DNA from: Candidatus Pelagibacter sp.
GTDB taxonomy: Bacteria > Pseudomonadota > Alphaproteobacteria > Pelagibacterales > Pelagibacteraceae
Length of the DNA: 19,413 bases
Direction of reading: 5' to 3'
Assembly: GCA_028226535.1 (NCBI GenBank)
Contig: JAOJEG010000013.1
Coordinates: forward strand, 1 to 19,413
Made by a program: the position numbers and the translations under genes
Shown here: piece after piece, positions 7,312-14,580 of the stretch
Numbering within the stretch: the first letter of the stretch is position 1
How the letters are laid out: each line of letters opens with the position of its first letter
Notes under the pieces: model-generated
Told to the model about the DNA's origin: nothing
What the model saw: the letters and a program-made list of their open reading frames with translations, nothing else
Database searches by the model: none

Positions 7312-7961
7312 TATAAAACTCTACAAATAGTCATCCCATCACCTAAAGGTACTATAATTTGCTCTACTCTTTTATCCTTAGAAATATAGGCATTAAATTC
7401 TCTAATGTTCACAGTGTATTTATCAAGGTTTTCTACATCAGCAACTTCACCATGCCACAACACATTATCAATAATTATTAATCCACCTTTATTGACTTGC
7501 TCTAAAGATCTTTCATAATATTCTTTATAATTCATTTTATCTGCATCAATAAAAACCATATCAAATTTAGTATTTTTTAATTTATTTAAACTTTCAAGAG
7601 CTGGTTTTATTATTGTTTTAATCTTATGATCTTGTTTGGCTTTTTTAAAAAAATTTAAAGCAACCTTATTAGTTTCTGCATTCTTATCGAGTGCTATAAG
7701 TTTTCCATCATCAGGTAGAGCAAGTAAAATTGAAAGTGCACTAAGTCCTGTAAAGGTTCCAATTTCTAGTACATTTTTAATATTTGAGATTTTTATAATT
7801 AAATGAAGAAAATGACATTGAGAAGGATCAACTTGCATCCTCTTGATGTCTCCCAGTGTATTATTGTAATCAATTATTTCTTGCTGAACTGGGTGTAATT
7901 TTAAACCAAAATCGTCAATATAATTTTGTAATTTTTTTGTTATCTTTAGGTTTGCACCCAT
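7311..7961 (-). CDS. Class I SAM-dependent O-methyltransferase (Methyltransf_3, CCoAOMT/TrmR-like)
   Basis: A cytosolic methyltransferase of 216 residues of the small metal-dependent O-methyltransferase family that includes caffeoyl-CoA OMT-like enzymes, COMTD1 and B. subtilis TrmR (YrrM). Visible motifs are the SAM loop E66-I-G68-T-F-T-G72, the ribose-binding acid Asp92 in LIALDKN, and the divalent metal ligands Asp139 (FIDADKMNY) with Asp165-Asn166 (IIIDNVLWHG). The C-terminus ends IIVPLGDGMTICRV, as usual for the family. It has no signal peptide. It starts four bases after gatB and overlaps trhO by one base. Since TrhO makes 5-hydroxyuridine at tRNA position 34 and TrmR methylates that product to 5-methoxyuridine, the placement suggests a tRNA substrate; a small catechol-like substrate is the alternative. 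I give no gene symbol because that specificity is inferred. Confidence 0.88.
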   Translation of the reverse strand: MGANLKITKKLQNYIDDFGLKLHPVQQEIIDYNNTLGDIKRMQVDPSQCHFLHLIIKISNIKNVLEIGTFTGLSALSILLALPDDGKLIALDKNAETNKVALNFFKKAKQDHKIKTIIKPALESLNKLKNTKFDMVFIDADKMNYKEYYERSLEQVNKGGLIIIDNVLWHGEVADVENLDKYTVNIREFNAYISKDKRVEQIIVPLGDGMTICRVL

Positions 7962-7965
7962 CTTA

Positions 7966-9441
7966 TTAAAGCTTTTTCTTTAATATCTCGTTTATTAATT
8001 GAGGGTTTGCTTTACCACCTGAAACTTTCATTGCTTGACCAACAAAGAAGCCAAATAGTTTTTCTTTTCCATTTTTATATTCAATGGCTTTCTCCCTATT
8101 ATCGTCGATAATTTTATCTATTAAAGCTTCCAGCGCTTTAGGGTCACTTTCTTGTTTTAGTCCTTTTTCTTCAACAATGATTTGTGGATCTTTATCTCCG
8201 TCCATCATTAACTCAAATATTGTCTTAGCAATTTTTCCTGAAATTGTTCCATTTTTAATTAAATTAACTAGCTTTGCTAAATTTTTTGCACTTATGGGGC
8301 TTTGAGAAATCTCAAGATTTTTATTGTTTAAAATTGCGAATAACTCTCCTGTTATCCAGTTTACGGCTAATTTGATGTCTTGATTTTTACCCATCCTGGC
8401 TACTACTTCTTCAAAATATTTAGCAGTATCAATATCAGAAACCAATATTGTTGCCTCATAAGGAGATACTTTAAACTCATCAATAAATCTTTTCTTTTTA
8501 TCGTCTGGTAATTCCGGAATATCTTTTTTAAGATTATCAATGAATTCATCAGTAACTTCCAATGGTAATAAATCTGGGTCAGGAAAATATCTATAATCAT
8601 GAGCATCTTCTTTTGATCTCATTGATCTGGTTTCATTTTTTTTAGTATCAAATAATCTAGTTTCTTGATCAATTGATTTACCCTCCTCAATTAAATCAAC
8701 TTGTCTATTAGCTTCATAATCAATTGCCATTTGCATAAACTTGATAGAATTAACATTTTTAATCTCACAACGTGTACCAAGATCTTTAGAGTCTTTTAAT
8801 CTTACAGAAACATTTACATCTGCTCTTAAGGAGCCTTCTTGCATGTTACCATCACATGTACCCAAATATCTCATTATAGATCTAAGTTTTTTGATATACG
8901 CACTAACTTCATCAGGAGATCTCAAATCTGGTTTACTTACTATTTCCATTAAAGCTACTCCTGATCTATTTAAATCAACTAATGTATTTTGGGGATCAAT
9001 ATCATGAATACTTTTTCCTGCATCTTGCTCTAAATGAAGTCTTTCAATACCAACTTCTTTTTGTCCATTGGGCATATCTAAAACAACTTTACCCTCACCT
9101 ACGATTGGATACTTAAATTGTGAAATTTGATAACCTTGAGGTAGATCTGCATAAAAATAATTTTTTCTATCAAATACTGATCTTTTATTAATTTGGGCTC
9201 TCAGCCCAATTCCAGTTTTAATTGCTTGTTTAACACAAAATTCATTGATTACAGGCAACATTCCAGGAAAAGCAGCATCAACCAAACTTACTTGGGTGTT
9301 TGGTTCTGCACCAAATTTTGTTGAAGAAGATGAAAATAATTTTGAATTAGATGTTACTTGAGCATGAACCTCAAGGCCAATAACAACTTCATATACATTG
9401 TTGTATCTTTCAATTAAATATTCTGAATTTTTTTTAGACAC
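7966..9441 (-). CDS. gatB: Asp-tRNA(Asn)/Glu-tRNA(Gln) amidotransferase subunit B
   Basis: Subunit B of the GatCAB transamidosome: it phosphorylates and amidates Glu-tRNAGln or Asp-tRNAAsn with ammonia channelled from GatA. The 491 residues begin with the conserved cradle motif [10 protein letters not shown] and continue through [31 protein letters not shown] and the long stretch [16 protein letters not shown], all hallmarks of the catalytic GatB/E domain (about 1-300). [16 protein letters not shown] follows near residue 285. The C-terminal helical and YqeY-like tail (about 345-491) contains [12 protein letters not shown] and ends [10 protein letters not shown], and binds the tRNA elbow in the family. 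Length is normal. It overlaps gatA by one base at 9441 and lies four bases from the methyltransferase gene. Confidence 0.97.
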   Translation of the reverse strand: MSKKNSEYLIERYNNVYEVVIGLEVHAQVTSNSKLFSSSSTKFGAEPNTQVSLVDAAFPGMLPVINEFCVKQAIKTGIGLRAQINKRSVFDRKNYFYADLPQGYQISQFKYPIVGEGKVVLDMPNGQKEVGIERLHLEQDAGKSIHDIDPQNTLVDLNRSGVALMEIVSKPDLRSPDEVSAYIKKLRSIMRYLGTCDGNMQEGSLRADVNVSVRLKDSKDLGTRCEIKNVNSIKFMQMAIDYEANRQVDLIEEGKSIDQETRLFDTKKNETRSMRSKEDAHDYRYFPDPDLLPLEVTDEFIDNLKKDIPELPDDKKKRFIDEFKVSPYEATILVSDIDTAKYFEEVVARMGKNQDIKLAVNWITGELFAILNNKNLEISQSPISAKNLAKLVNLIKNGTISGKIAKTIFELMMDGDKDPQIIVEEKGLKQESDPKALEALIDKIIDDNREKAIEYKNGKEKLFGFFVGQAMKVSGGKANPQLINEILKKKL

Positions 9442-10898
9442 TATTTAATCCACCAATCAGTAATTTTATTTTTAAAGTTAATCTTATCTTCCATTGCGTA
9501 AGCTAAGTTTAAGATTTCTTGCTCTTGAAACGCCTTTCCAATAATTTGTAATCCTAAAGGATATCCAGCTGAATCATAGCCTGCTGGTATAGATATAGCT
9601 GGTAAACCTGCTAAATTTACAGGTACAGTAAAAATATCATTTAAATACATTGATACTGGATCATTTTTTTTTTCACCAATCTTAAAAGCTGAACTTGGAG
9701 TTGAGGGTGTCAAAATTGCATCAACTTTTTTATAAGCTTCATCAAAATCATTTTTTATTAACTTTCTAACTTTTTGTGCTTTTAAATAGTAAGCATCATA
9801 ATATCCTGATGATAATACGTAAGTACCAATCATTATTCTTCTCTGAACCTCAGCTCCAAAACCTTCCGATCTTGTTTTTTCATACATGTCAATTAAGTTT
9901 TCTCCTTTAGCTCTAAAACCATATTTAACTCCGTCATATCTAGCTAAATTTGATGAAGCTTCTGCTGGTGCCACAATATAATAAGTTGGTAAAGCATAGC
10001 TTGTGTTAGGTAATGAAATATCAATTATTTCAGCGCCACAATCTTTTGCGTATTCAATTCCTTTTTTCCATAAGTCTTCAATTTCCTTAGGCATACCCTC
10101 TACTCTATACTCTTCGGGTATTCCTATTTTTTTTCCTTTAATATTTTTTGTTAAATCTTTGCTATATTGAGCTCTTTTAAAATCTATTGAAGTAGAGTCT
10201 TTGTTGTCATACGTACTGATTACCTCTTGTAATAAAGCACAATCTTCAACATTTTGAGACATAGGGCCTGCTTGATCTAGTGAAGATGCAAAAGCAACAA
10301 TTCCATACCTAGAACAACTTCCATAAGTTGGTTTTAAACCTACCGTGCCTGTAAATGAAGCAGGTTGTCTAATTGATCCTCCGGTATCAGTTCCTATAGT
10401 AATAGGTGTTAATTGACCACTAACTGCAGCGGCTGAACCACCAGATGATCCTCCTGGTACTAATCCTTTATCAATTGGGTTTTGAACATTTCCATAAAAG
10501 CTAGTTTCGTTAGAAGATCCCATTGCAAACTCATCACAATTTAATTTACCGAGTAGAATACCTCCTTCATTCCAAATATTTTCGGTAACTGTTGACTCGT
10601 AAGTGGGAACAAAATTTTCAAGAATTTTACTACCAGCTGTAGTTCTAATATCCTTAGTACAAAAAAGATCCTTAACAGCCATTGGAATTCCTGGAAGTTT
10701 TAAATCAAGATTTGGTTTTTCATCAAATTTTTTAGCTTTATCAATAGCATTTGTAAAATCTTTTGTAATATAAGCATTTAATTCTTCCGATTTTTCAGAA
10801 CGATCCACAAAAGCTTTCGTAACTTCTTCGGAAGATAGTTTTTTTTCTTTAATATTTTTAACTAATGAAGTTAATGTTTGAGAAGTGATATCTGACAT
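9441..10898 (-). CDS. gatA: Asp-tRNA(Asn)/Glu-tRNA(Gln) amidotransferase subunit A
   Basis: The amidase-signature subunit that hydrolyses glutamine to supply ammonia for GatB. The 485 residues have the complete Ser-cisSer-Lys triad by alignment with S. aureus GatA: Lys76 in PMAVKDLF, cis-Ser151 in the [10 protein letters not shown] loop and nucleophile Ser175 in [11 protein letters not shown]. Other conserved landmarks are [16 protein letters not shown], the stretch [12 protein letters not shown], and PAISIPAG near the C-terminus. Length is normal for bacterial GatA. The gene overlaps gatC and gatB by one base each, so the three subunits are likely made in a coupled 1:1:1 ratio. Nothing is missing and I see no unusual feature. 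Confidence 0.97.
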   Translation of the reverse strand: MSDITSQTLTSLVKNIKEKKLSSEEVTKAFVDRSEKSEELNAYITKDFTNAIDKAKKFDEKPNLDLKLPGIPMAVKDLFCTKDIRTTAGSKILENFVPTYESTVTENIWNEGGILLGKLNCDEFAMGSSNETSFYGNVQNPIDKGLVPGGSSGGSAAAVSGQLTPITIGTDTGGSIRQPASFTGTVGLKPTYGSCSRYGIVAFASSLDQAGPMSQNVEDCALLQEVISTYDNKDSTSIDFKRAQYSKDLTKNIKGKKIGIPEEYRVEGMPKEIEDLWKKGIEYAKDCGAEIIDISLPNTSYALPTYYIVAPAEASSNLARYDGVKYGFRAKGENLIDMYEKTRSEGFGAEVQRRIMIGTYVLSSGYYDAYYLKAQKVRKLIKNDFDEAYKKVDAILTPSTPSSAFKIGEKKNDPVSMYLNDIFTVPVNLAGLPAISIPAGYDSAGYPLGLQIIGKAFQEQEILNLAYAMEDKINFKNKITDWWIK

Positions 10899-11185
10899 TA
10901 TTCAACAACCTTTGGGACTACAAAAAAATCTTCATTATCTTCAGGTGAATTTTTTATGATCTGCTCTCTTATGTTTTGATTTTTAACTTCATCAGTTCTG
11001 AATTTTAAAGTTGTTTCTGCTACAGATGTAAGTGGTTCAACATTGTCTGTATTTAATTCATTTAATTTTTCGATAAAATTGAAAATAGAGTTTAAATCAC
11101 CAGCAAGTTTTTCAGCTTTTTTCTCATCAACTGAAATTCTTGATAGTTTCGATATATGTTTTATTGTTTTAAGATCAATGCTCAT
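10898..11185 (-). CDS. gatC: Asp-tRNA(Asn)/Glu-tRNA(Gln) amidotransferase subunit C
   Basis: The small linker subunit that wraps around GatA and GatB and stabilises the complex. From the ATG at 11185 the protein has 95 residues, the usual GatC length, beginning MSIDLKTIKHISKLSRISV; the motif ISKLSRI and the later LNSIFNFIEKLNELNTDNVEP and a Thr/Arg/Asp segment (KFRTDEV) are typical. The frame could open ten codons earlier at 11215, but that extension (MIVCDIFKYH) is not family-like and would occupy most of the divergent promoter region, so I prefer the inner Met. GatC is the first gene of the seven-gene minus-strand run and is divergent from ruvX, an arrangement common in Alphaproteobacteria. 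Confidence 0.93.
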   Translation of the reverse strand: MSIDLKTIKHISKLSRISVDEKKAEKLAGDLNSIFNFIEKLNELNTDNVEPLTSVAETTLKFRTDEVKNQNIREQIIKNSPEDNEDFFVVPKVVE

Positions 11186-11235
11186 ATGGTATTTAAATAT
11201 GTCGCAAACTATCACTTAAGTTAAAAATATACAAT
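11186..11235. promoter_or_regulatory. Divergent promoter region between gatC and ruvX
   Basis: Fifty AT-rich bases separate the start codons of two divergent units: the seven-gene gatC run leftward and ruvX with the pyrimidine and topA genes rightward. A TACAAT (11230-11235) abuts the ruvX ATG, too close to be its own -10 unless translation begins further in. Facing the other way the strand has several T/A-rich candidates but no clear -35/-10 pair. No inverted repeat or operator stands out. The call rests on gene orientation. Confidence 0.4.
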
Positions 11236-11691
11236 ATGATCACCATTGAAGATTTAAAAAAAAAACAGTCTGAACCCTCTAGATTAATTGGGTTAGATCT
11301 TGGTTCTAAAAGAATTGGCGTATCTATTTGTGATGAAAGACAGTCTATAGCTACACCATTTAAGACAATAACTAAAACAAATACAAATAATTTAATTGTT
11401 CAATTAAAAGAGATAATTATTGAAAACAATATTAAAGGGGTGATAATTGGCAATCCTCTCAATATGGATGGTTCATCTGGTAGATCAGCACAATCTGTAA
11501 ATGATGTGTCAAAAAATATAGATAATGCAATTGATATAGACGTTTGCCTTTGGGATGAAAGATTATCTACTGTTGGGGCTTTTAATCTATCTAGCCAACT
11601 AGATGTCAACGTAAGCAAAAGAGAAAAAAATATAGATCAAAATGCTGCAGCTTTTATACTTCAAGGAGCAATAGATTTTTTAAATAATTAA
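11236..11691 (+). CDS. ruvX: RuvX/YqgF-family RNase H-fold nuclease (pre-16S rRNA processing)
   Basis: A 151-residue RNase H-like nuclease, called putative Holliday junction resolvase or pre-16S rRNA 5'-end processing nuclease. The family motifs are all present: Asp21 in LIGLDLGSKRIGVSICD, a GVIIGNPLNMDGSSG segment, Asp107-Glu108 in WDERLST, and Asp134 in IDQNAAAFILQGAID; the three acidic groups form the metal-binding site. Length is normal (about 140-155). The chosen ATG at 11236 gives a short polar N-terminus; a start further in would cut close to the first strand. It is divergent from gatC and lies 42 bases before pyrB, an arrangement conserved in many Alphaproteobacteria. In vivo substrate (rRNA or junction DNA) is not settled by sequence. 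Confidence 0.95.
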   Translation: MITIEDLKKKQSEPSRLIGLDLGSKRIGVSICDERQSIATPFKTITKTNTNNLIVQLKEIIIENNIKGVIIGNPLNMDGSSGRSAQSVNDVSKNIDNAIDIDVCLWDERLSTVGAFNLSSQLDVNVSKREKNIDQNAAAFILQGAIDFLNN

Positions 11692-11694
11692 TAC

Positions 11695-11723
11695 TTGCCA
11701 TGACATTACTTTATAGTTATAGA
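11695..11723 (+). promoter_or_regulatory. Candidate sigma-70 promoter for pyrB
   Basis: In the 42-base gap between ruvX and pyrB a TTGCCA (11695-11700, five of six with TTGACA) is followed after 17 bases by TATAGA (11718-11723, four of six with TATAAT). A transcript would begin about 11730, only a few bases before the pyrB ATG at 11734, implying a very short leader with no room for a pyrimidine-responsive attenuator. The spacing is ideal, but AT-rich DNA makes such matches common. Confidence 0.35.
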
Positions 11724-11733
11724 GTTAATTTTA

Positions 11734-12675
11734 ATGGCATCTAAAATCCAAAAAGCTATTAAAATTTCTCAAAAACATTTGTTAGGTATCCAAGATTTAT
11801 CAATTAATGATGTAAATTTAATACTGAATGAGTCACAGTCATTTATAAAACTTAACCAAAGCAAAAACAAAAGATTAAACGTTCTAAACGGAAAAACACA
11901 AATTAACTTATTTTTTGAACCTTCTACCAGGACACAAAGTTCATTTGAGTTAGCAGGTAAGCGCTTAGGTGCAGATGTTATGTCAATGAATATGGGTAAC
12001 TCTGCGATAAAAAAAGGTGAAACTTTAATTGATACAGCAATGACATTAAATGCTATGCACCCTGACATAATTGTAATTAGACATCAAGACTCTGGTGCAT
12101 GTAACTTATTATCTCAAAAAGTTCATTGCGCTGTACTAAATGCTGGTGATGGCAGAAGAGAGCACCCTACTCAGGCATTATTAGATGCACTAACAATAAT
12201 TAATAGAAAGAATAAAATTCAGGGATTAAAAATTGCAATTTGTGGAGACATTCTCCATTCAAGAGTTGCAAGATCAAATATTTATTTATTAACAATGTTA
12301 GGTGCAGAAGTAAATATAGTTGCACCAACAAATTTAATGCCAAAAGAAATTGGAAAATTTGGAGTTAATACTTTTACTGATATGAAAAAAGGACTTAAAG
12401 ATTGTGATATAGTAATGATGTTAAGACTACAAAATGAAAGAATGACGAGTTCATTTCTTTCATCTAATAGAGAATACTACGAATACTATGGTTTAACTCC
12501 AGATAAACTTGATCATGCAAAACCAGATGCAATTATTATGCATCCTGGACCCATGAACAGAGGAATAGAAATCGATACAAGATTAGCTGATGATATTAAT
12601 AAAAGTGTAATAAAGGAACAGGTTGAGCTTGGTGTAGCAGTAAGAATGGCTTGTTTAAAAATATTTTGTGAATAA
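11734..12675 (+). CDS. pyrB: Aspartate carbamoyltransferase, catalytic subunit
   Basis: Condenses carbamoyl phosphate and aspartate to carbamoyl aspartate, the committed step of pyrimidine synthesis. The 313 residues show the carbamoyl-phosphate loop [13 protein letters not shown] (Ser64, Thr65, Arg66, Thr67), His144 and Gln147 in [15 protein letters not shown], the aspartate-domain Arg in MMLRLQNER, and [13 protein letters not shown] near the C-terminus. Length is normal for the catalytic chain. No pyrI regulatory subunit follows; instead the next codon after the stop is the ATG of a dihydroorotase homologue with a broken metal site, the arrangement seen in P. aeruginosa-type class A ATCases, where the inactive PyrC homologue holds catalytic trimers together. 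Translation of the two is probably coupled. Confidence 0.97.
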   Translation: MASKIQKAIKISQKHLLGIQDLSINDVNLILNESQSFIKLNQSKNKRLNVLNGKTQINLFFEPSTRTQSSFELAGKRLGADVMSMNMGNSAIKKGETLIDTAMTLNAMHPDIIVIRHQDSGACNLLSQKVHCAVLNAGDGRREHPTQALLDALTIINRKNKIQGLKIAICGDILHSRVARSNIYLLTMLGAEVNIVAPTNLMPKEIGKFGVNTFTDMKKGLKDCDIVMMLRLQNERMTSSFLSSNREYYEYYGLTPDKLDHAKPDAIIMHPGPMNRGIEIDTRLADDINKSVIKEQVELGVAVRMACLKIFCE

Positions 12676-13962
12676 ATGAAAAAACAATATTTTATAAATG
12701 CAAATATTATAGACCCATTTAACTCAATAAATGAAAATGGAGGATTGATAATATCTGAAGATGGAAAAATTGAAGCTATAGGCAAAAAAGTAAATTCCAA
12801 TAATTTACCTACAAGAGAAAAGTCAATCGATTTGAAAGGTAAATATATCTTTCCTGGACTTGTAGATATGAGAGTTTTTGTGGGTGAGCCAGGTTATGAA
12901 TATAAAGAAAATTTTAGAACTTTAAGTAATGCTGCGCTATCTGGAGGTGTGACATCAGTCGTTACAATGCCTAATACAAATCCAATAATAGACAATGTTT
13001 CAATTGTAGATTTCTTAAAAAGAAGAGGAAGAGATAAATCTAAAATAAATATATTTCCTTGTGCTTCTTTAACTCAAAACATTGAGGGAACTAACATGAC
13101 TGAATTTGGTTTGTTGGCAAAAAAAGGAATAATTGCATTCACAGATGGAATTAAAACTATTCAAAATACTAGCTTAATGTCCAGAATAATGAACTCTGCC
13201 AAAGACTTGGATTGTTTAATTATGCAACATGCAGAAGACTATCATCTTTCTAAAAATGGGATGATAAACTCTGGTATAATTGCTACTAAATTAGGTTTGT
13301 CAGGAATACCTGATATTGCTGAAAGAATTATAATTGAAAGAGACTTAGCTCTTCTTGAAAAGAATAGATGTCGATATCACATATCCCAACTTTCAGCAGC
13401 AAAATCGGTCGAGGTAATTAAGGAAAGAAAAGATAATATTAAATTTACCTGCGGAGTCTCAATAAATAATTTATCCCTTAACGAAAATGACATTGGTGAT
13501 TTTAAAACATTTTTAAAATTGTCTCCTCCCTTAAGAAAAGAAGAGGATAGAGAAGCGTTAGTGCAAGGATTAAAAGATAAAACAATTGATGTAATTGTTT
13601 CAGATCACAAACCTGAAGATGAAGAGTCTAAACGATTAACTTTTTCACAAGCAGCTACAGGAGCTTCAGGTATTGAAACATTATTATCTTTATCCTTAGA
13701 ATTGTATCATAATGGATCAGTAAAACTTGAAACCATTATTCAGGCGCTAACATCTAATCCAGCAAAAATTTTGAGAATTAATAAAGGAAATCTATCAATT
13801 GGAAATGATGCAGATTTTTGTATAGTTGATTTAGATAAACCCTGGATTGTAAAAAAAGAAAACTTAATTTCAAAATCTAAAAATACATCAATTGAAGACA
13901 AAAAACTTCAAGGTAAAGTCACTAATACCTTTGTAAAAGGTAAAGAATTATTTAAAATATAG
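12676..13962 (+). CDS. pyrC: Dihydroorotase-family protein lacking the HxH metal motif (PyrX/PyrC'-like)
   Basis: A 428-residue amidohydrolase-fold protein of the dihydroorotase family. The active family motif D-x-H-x-H-x-R-E-P-G reads here D64-M-R66-V-F68-V-G70-E-P-G, so both zinc-binding histidines and the substrate-binding Arg are replaced. Later landmarks remain: His185 (MQHAED), His235 (YHISQLSAAKS) and Asp310 (VSDHKPEDEE). Loss of the HxH pair should abolish normal dihydroorotase activity. Alphaproteobacterial PyrX and Pseudomonas PyrC' have the same kind of loss and are structural partners of PyrB. The gene starts immediately after the pyrB stop and ends two bases before plsY. An active dihydroorotase should be encoded elsewhere in the genome. 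Databases will probably label this pyrC; pyrX may be the better name. Confidence 0.9.
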   Translation: MKKQYFINANIIDPFNSINENGGLIISEDGKIEAIGKKVNSNNLPTREKSIDLKGKYIFPGLVDMRVFVGEPGYEYKENFRTLSNAALSGGVTSVVTMPNTNPIIDNVSIVDFLKRRGRDKSKINIFPCASLTQNIEGTNMTEFGLLAKKGIIAFTDGIKTIQNTSLMSRIMNSAKDLDCLIMQHAEDYHLSKNGMINSGIIATKLGLSGIPDIAERIIIERDLALLEKNRCRYHISQLSAAKSVEVIKERKDNIKFTCGVSINNLSLNENDIGDFKTFLKLSPPLRKEEDREALVQGLKDKTIDVIVSDHKPEDEESKRLTFSQAATGASGIETLLSLSLELYHNGSVKLETIIQALTSNPAKILRINKGNLSIGNDADFCIVDLDKPWIVKKENLISKSKNTSIEDKKLQGKVTNTFVKGKELFKI

Positions 13963-13964
13963 GA

Positions 13965-14543
13965 ATGGATTATTTAGTTGTAGGCATAGCCTCATACCTT
14001 ATGGGCTCTGTTCCATTTGGTTTAATTTTAACTAAAATCTTCCTAAAAAAAGATATTAGAGAAATAGGTTCGGGCAATATAGGTGCAACAAACGCCCTAA
14101 GAACTGGAAATAAATTTATTGGCTATTCAACTTTAATATTAGATATATCAAAGGCTATAATTCCAGTAATTTATGTTAAGATTAACTATCCTGATTTAAT
14201 TTATATAGCCTCTTTATGTGCTTTTTTAGGACATGTGTTTCCGATTTGGCTTAAGTTCAAAGGTGGTAAAGGTGTGGCTACTTACGTTGGAATTTTATTC
14301 TCTATAAATATCATCTTAGGACTCATCTTTGTTGCTAGTTGGGCGATTATATTTTTATTGTTTAGGTACTCATCACTATCATCGATAATAGGCTCCTTGT
14401 CAGTCCCTATTTATATTCTAATAACGGGTCAAATAAATGATGCTATTTTTTTTGCTATAATGTTTATTTTGATTTTCTTTACCCACAAAGAAAATATTAA
14501 ACGACTGAAAAATAAAGAAGAAAGTAAGACTAAAATTTATTAA
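13965..14543 (+). CDS. plsY: Glycerol-3-phosphate acyltransferase PlsY
   Basis: An inner-membrane enzyme that transfers the acyl group of acyl-phosphate (made by PlsX) to sn-glycerol-3-phosphate, giving lysophosphatidate, the first step of phospholipid synthesis. The 192 residues contain about five membrane segments and all three PlsY motifs: SVPFGLILTK near residue 15, GSGNIGATNALRTG near 37, and a GGKGVATY loop near 105. Length is normal. The ATG lies two bases after the pyrC homologue, so it is probably co-transcribed with the pyr genes, as in other Alphaproteobacteria. Unlike the usual order, dprA does not follow; topA comes next after 37 bases. Confidence 0.95.
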   Translation: MDYLVVGIASYLMGSVPFGLILTKIFLKKDIREIGSGNIGATNALRTGNKFIGYSTLILDISKAIIPVIYVKINYPDLIYIASLCAFLGHVFPIWLKFKGGKGVATYVGILFSINIILGLIFVASWAIIFLLFRYSSLSSIIGSLSVPIYILITGQINDAIFFAIMFILIFFTHKENIKRLKNKEESKTKIY

Positions 14544-14580
14544 TTTGACTATCAAAGACTTTTGAGTAGTTTGTTAAAAT

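Noticed and set aside
8741..9007. Antisense and alternative-frame reading frames inside gatB, the MATE gene, trhO, pyrB and topA
   Set aside because: They lie wholly within well-supported genes, have no recognisable motifs and show the composition expected of antisense frames of an AT-rich genome.
11186..11215. Ten-codon N-terminal extension of GatC
   Set aside because: The extra residues are unlike GatC proteins, and the inner ATG gives the standard 95-residue length.
14545..14573. TTGACT with a 17-base spacer and TAGTTT before topA as a promoter
   Set aside because: The -10 matches consensus at only three of six positions. It could work, but co-transcription from pyrB explains topA equally well.
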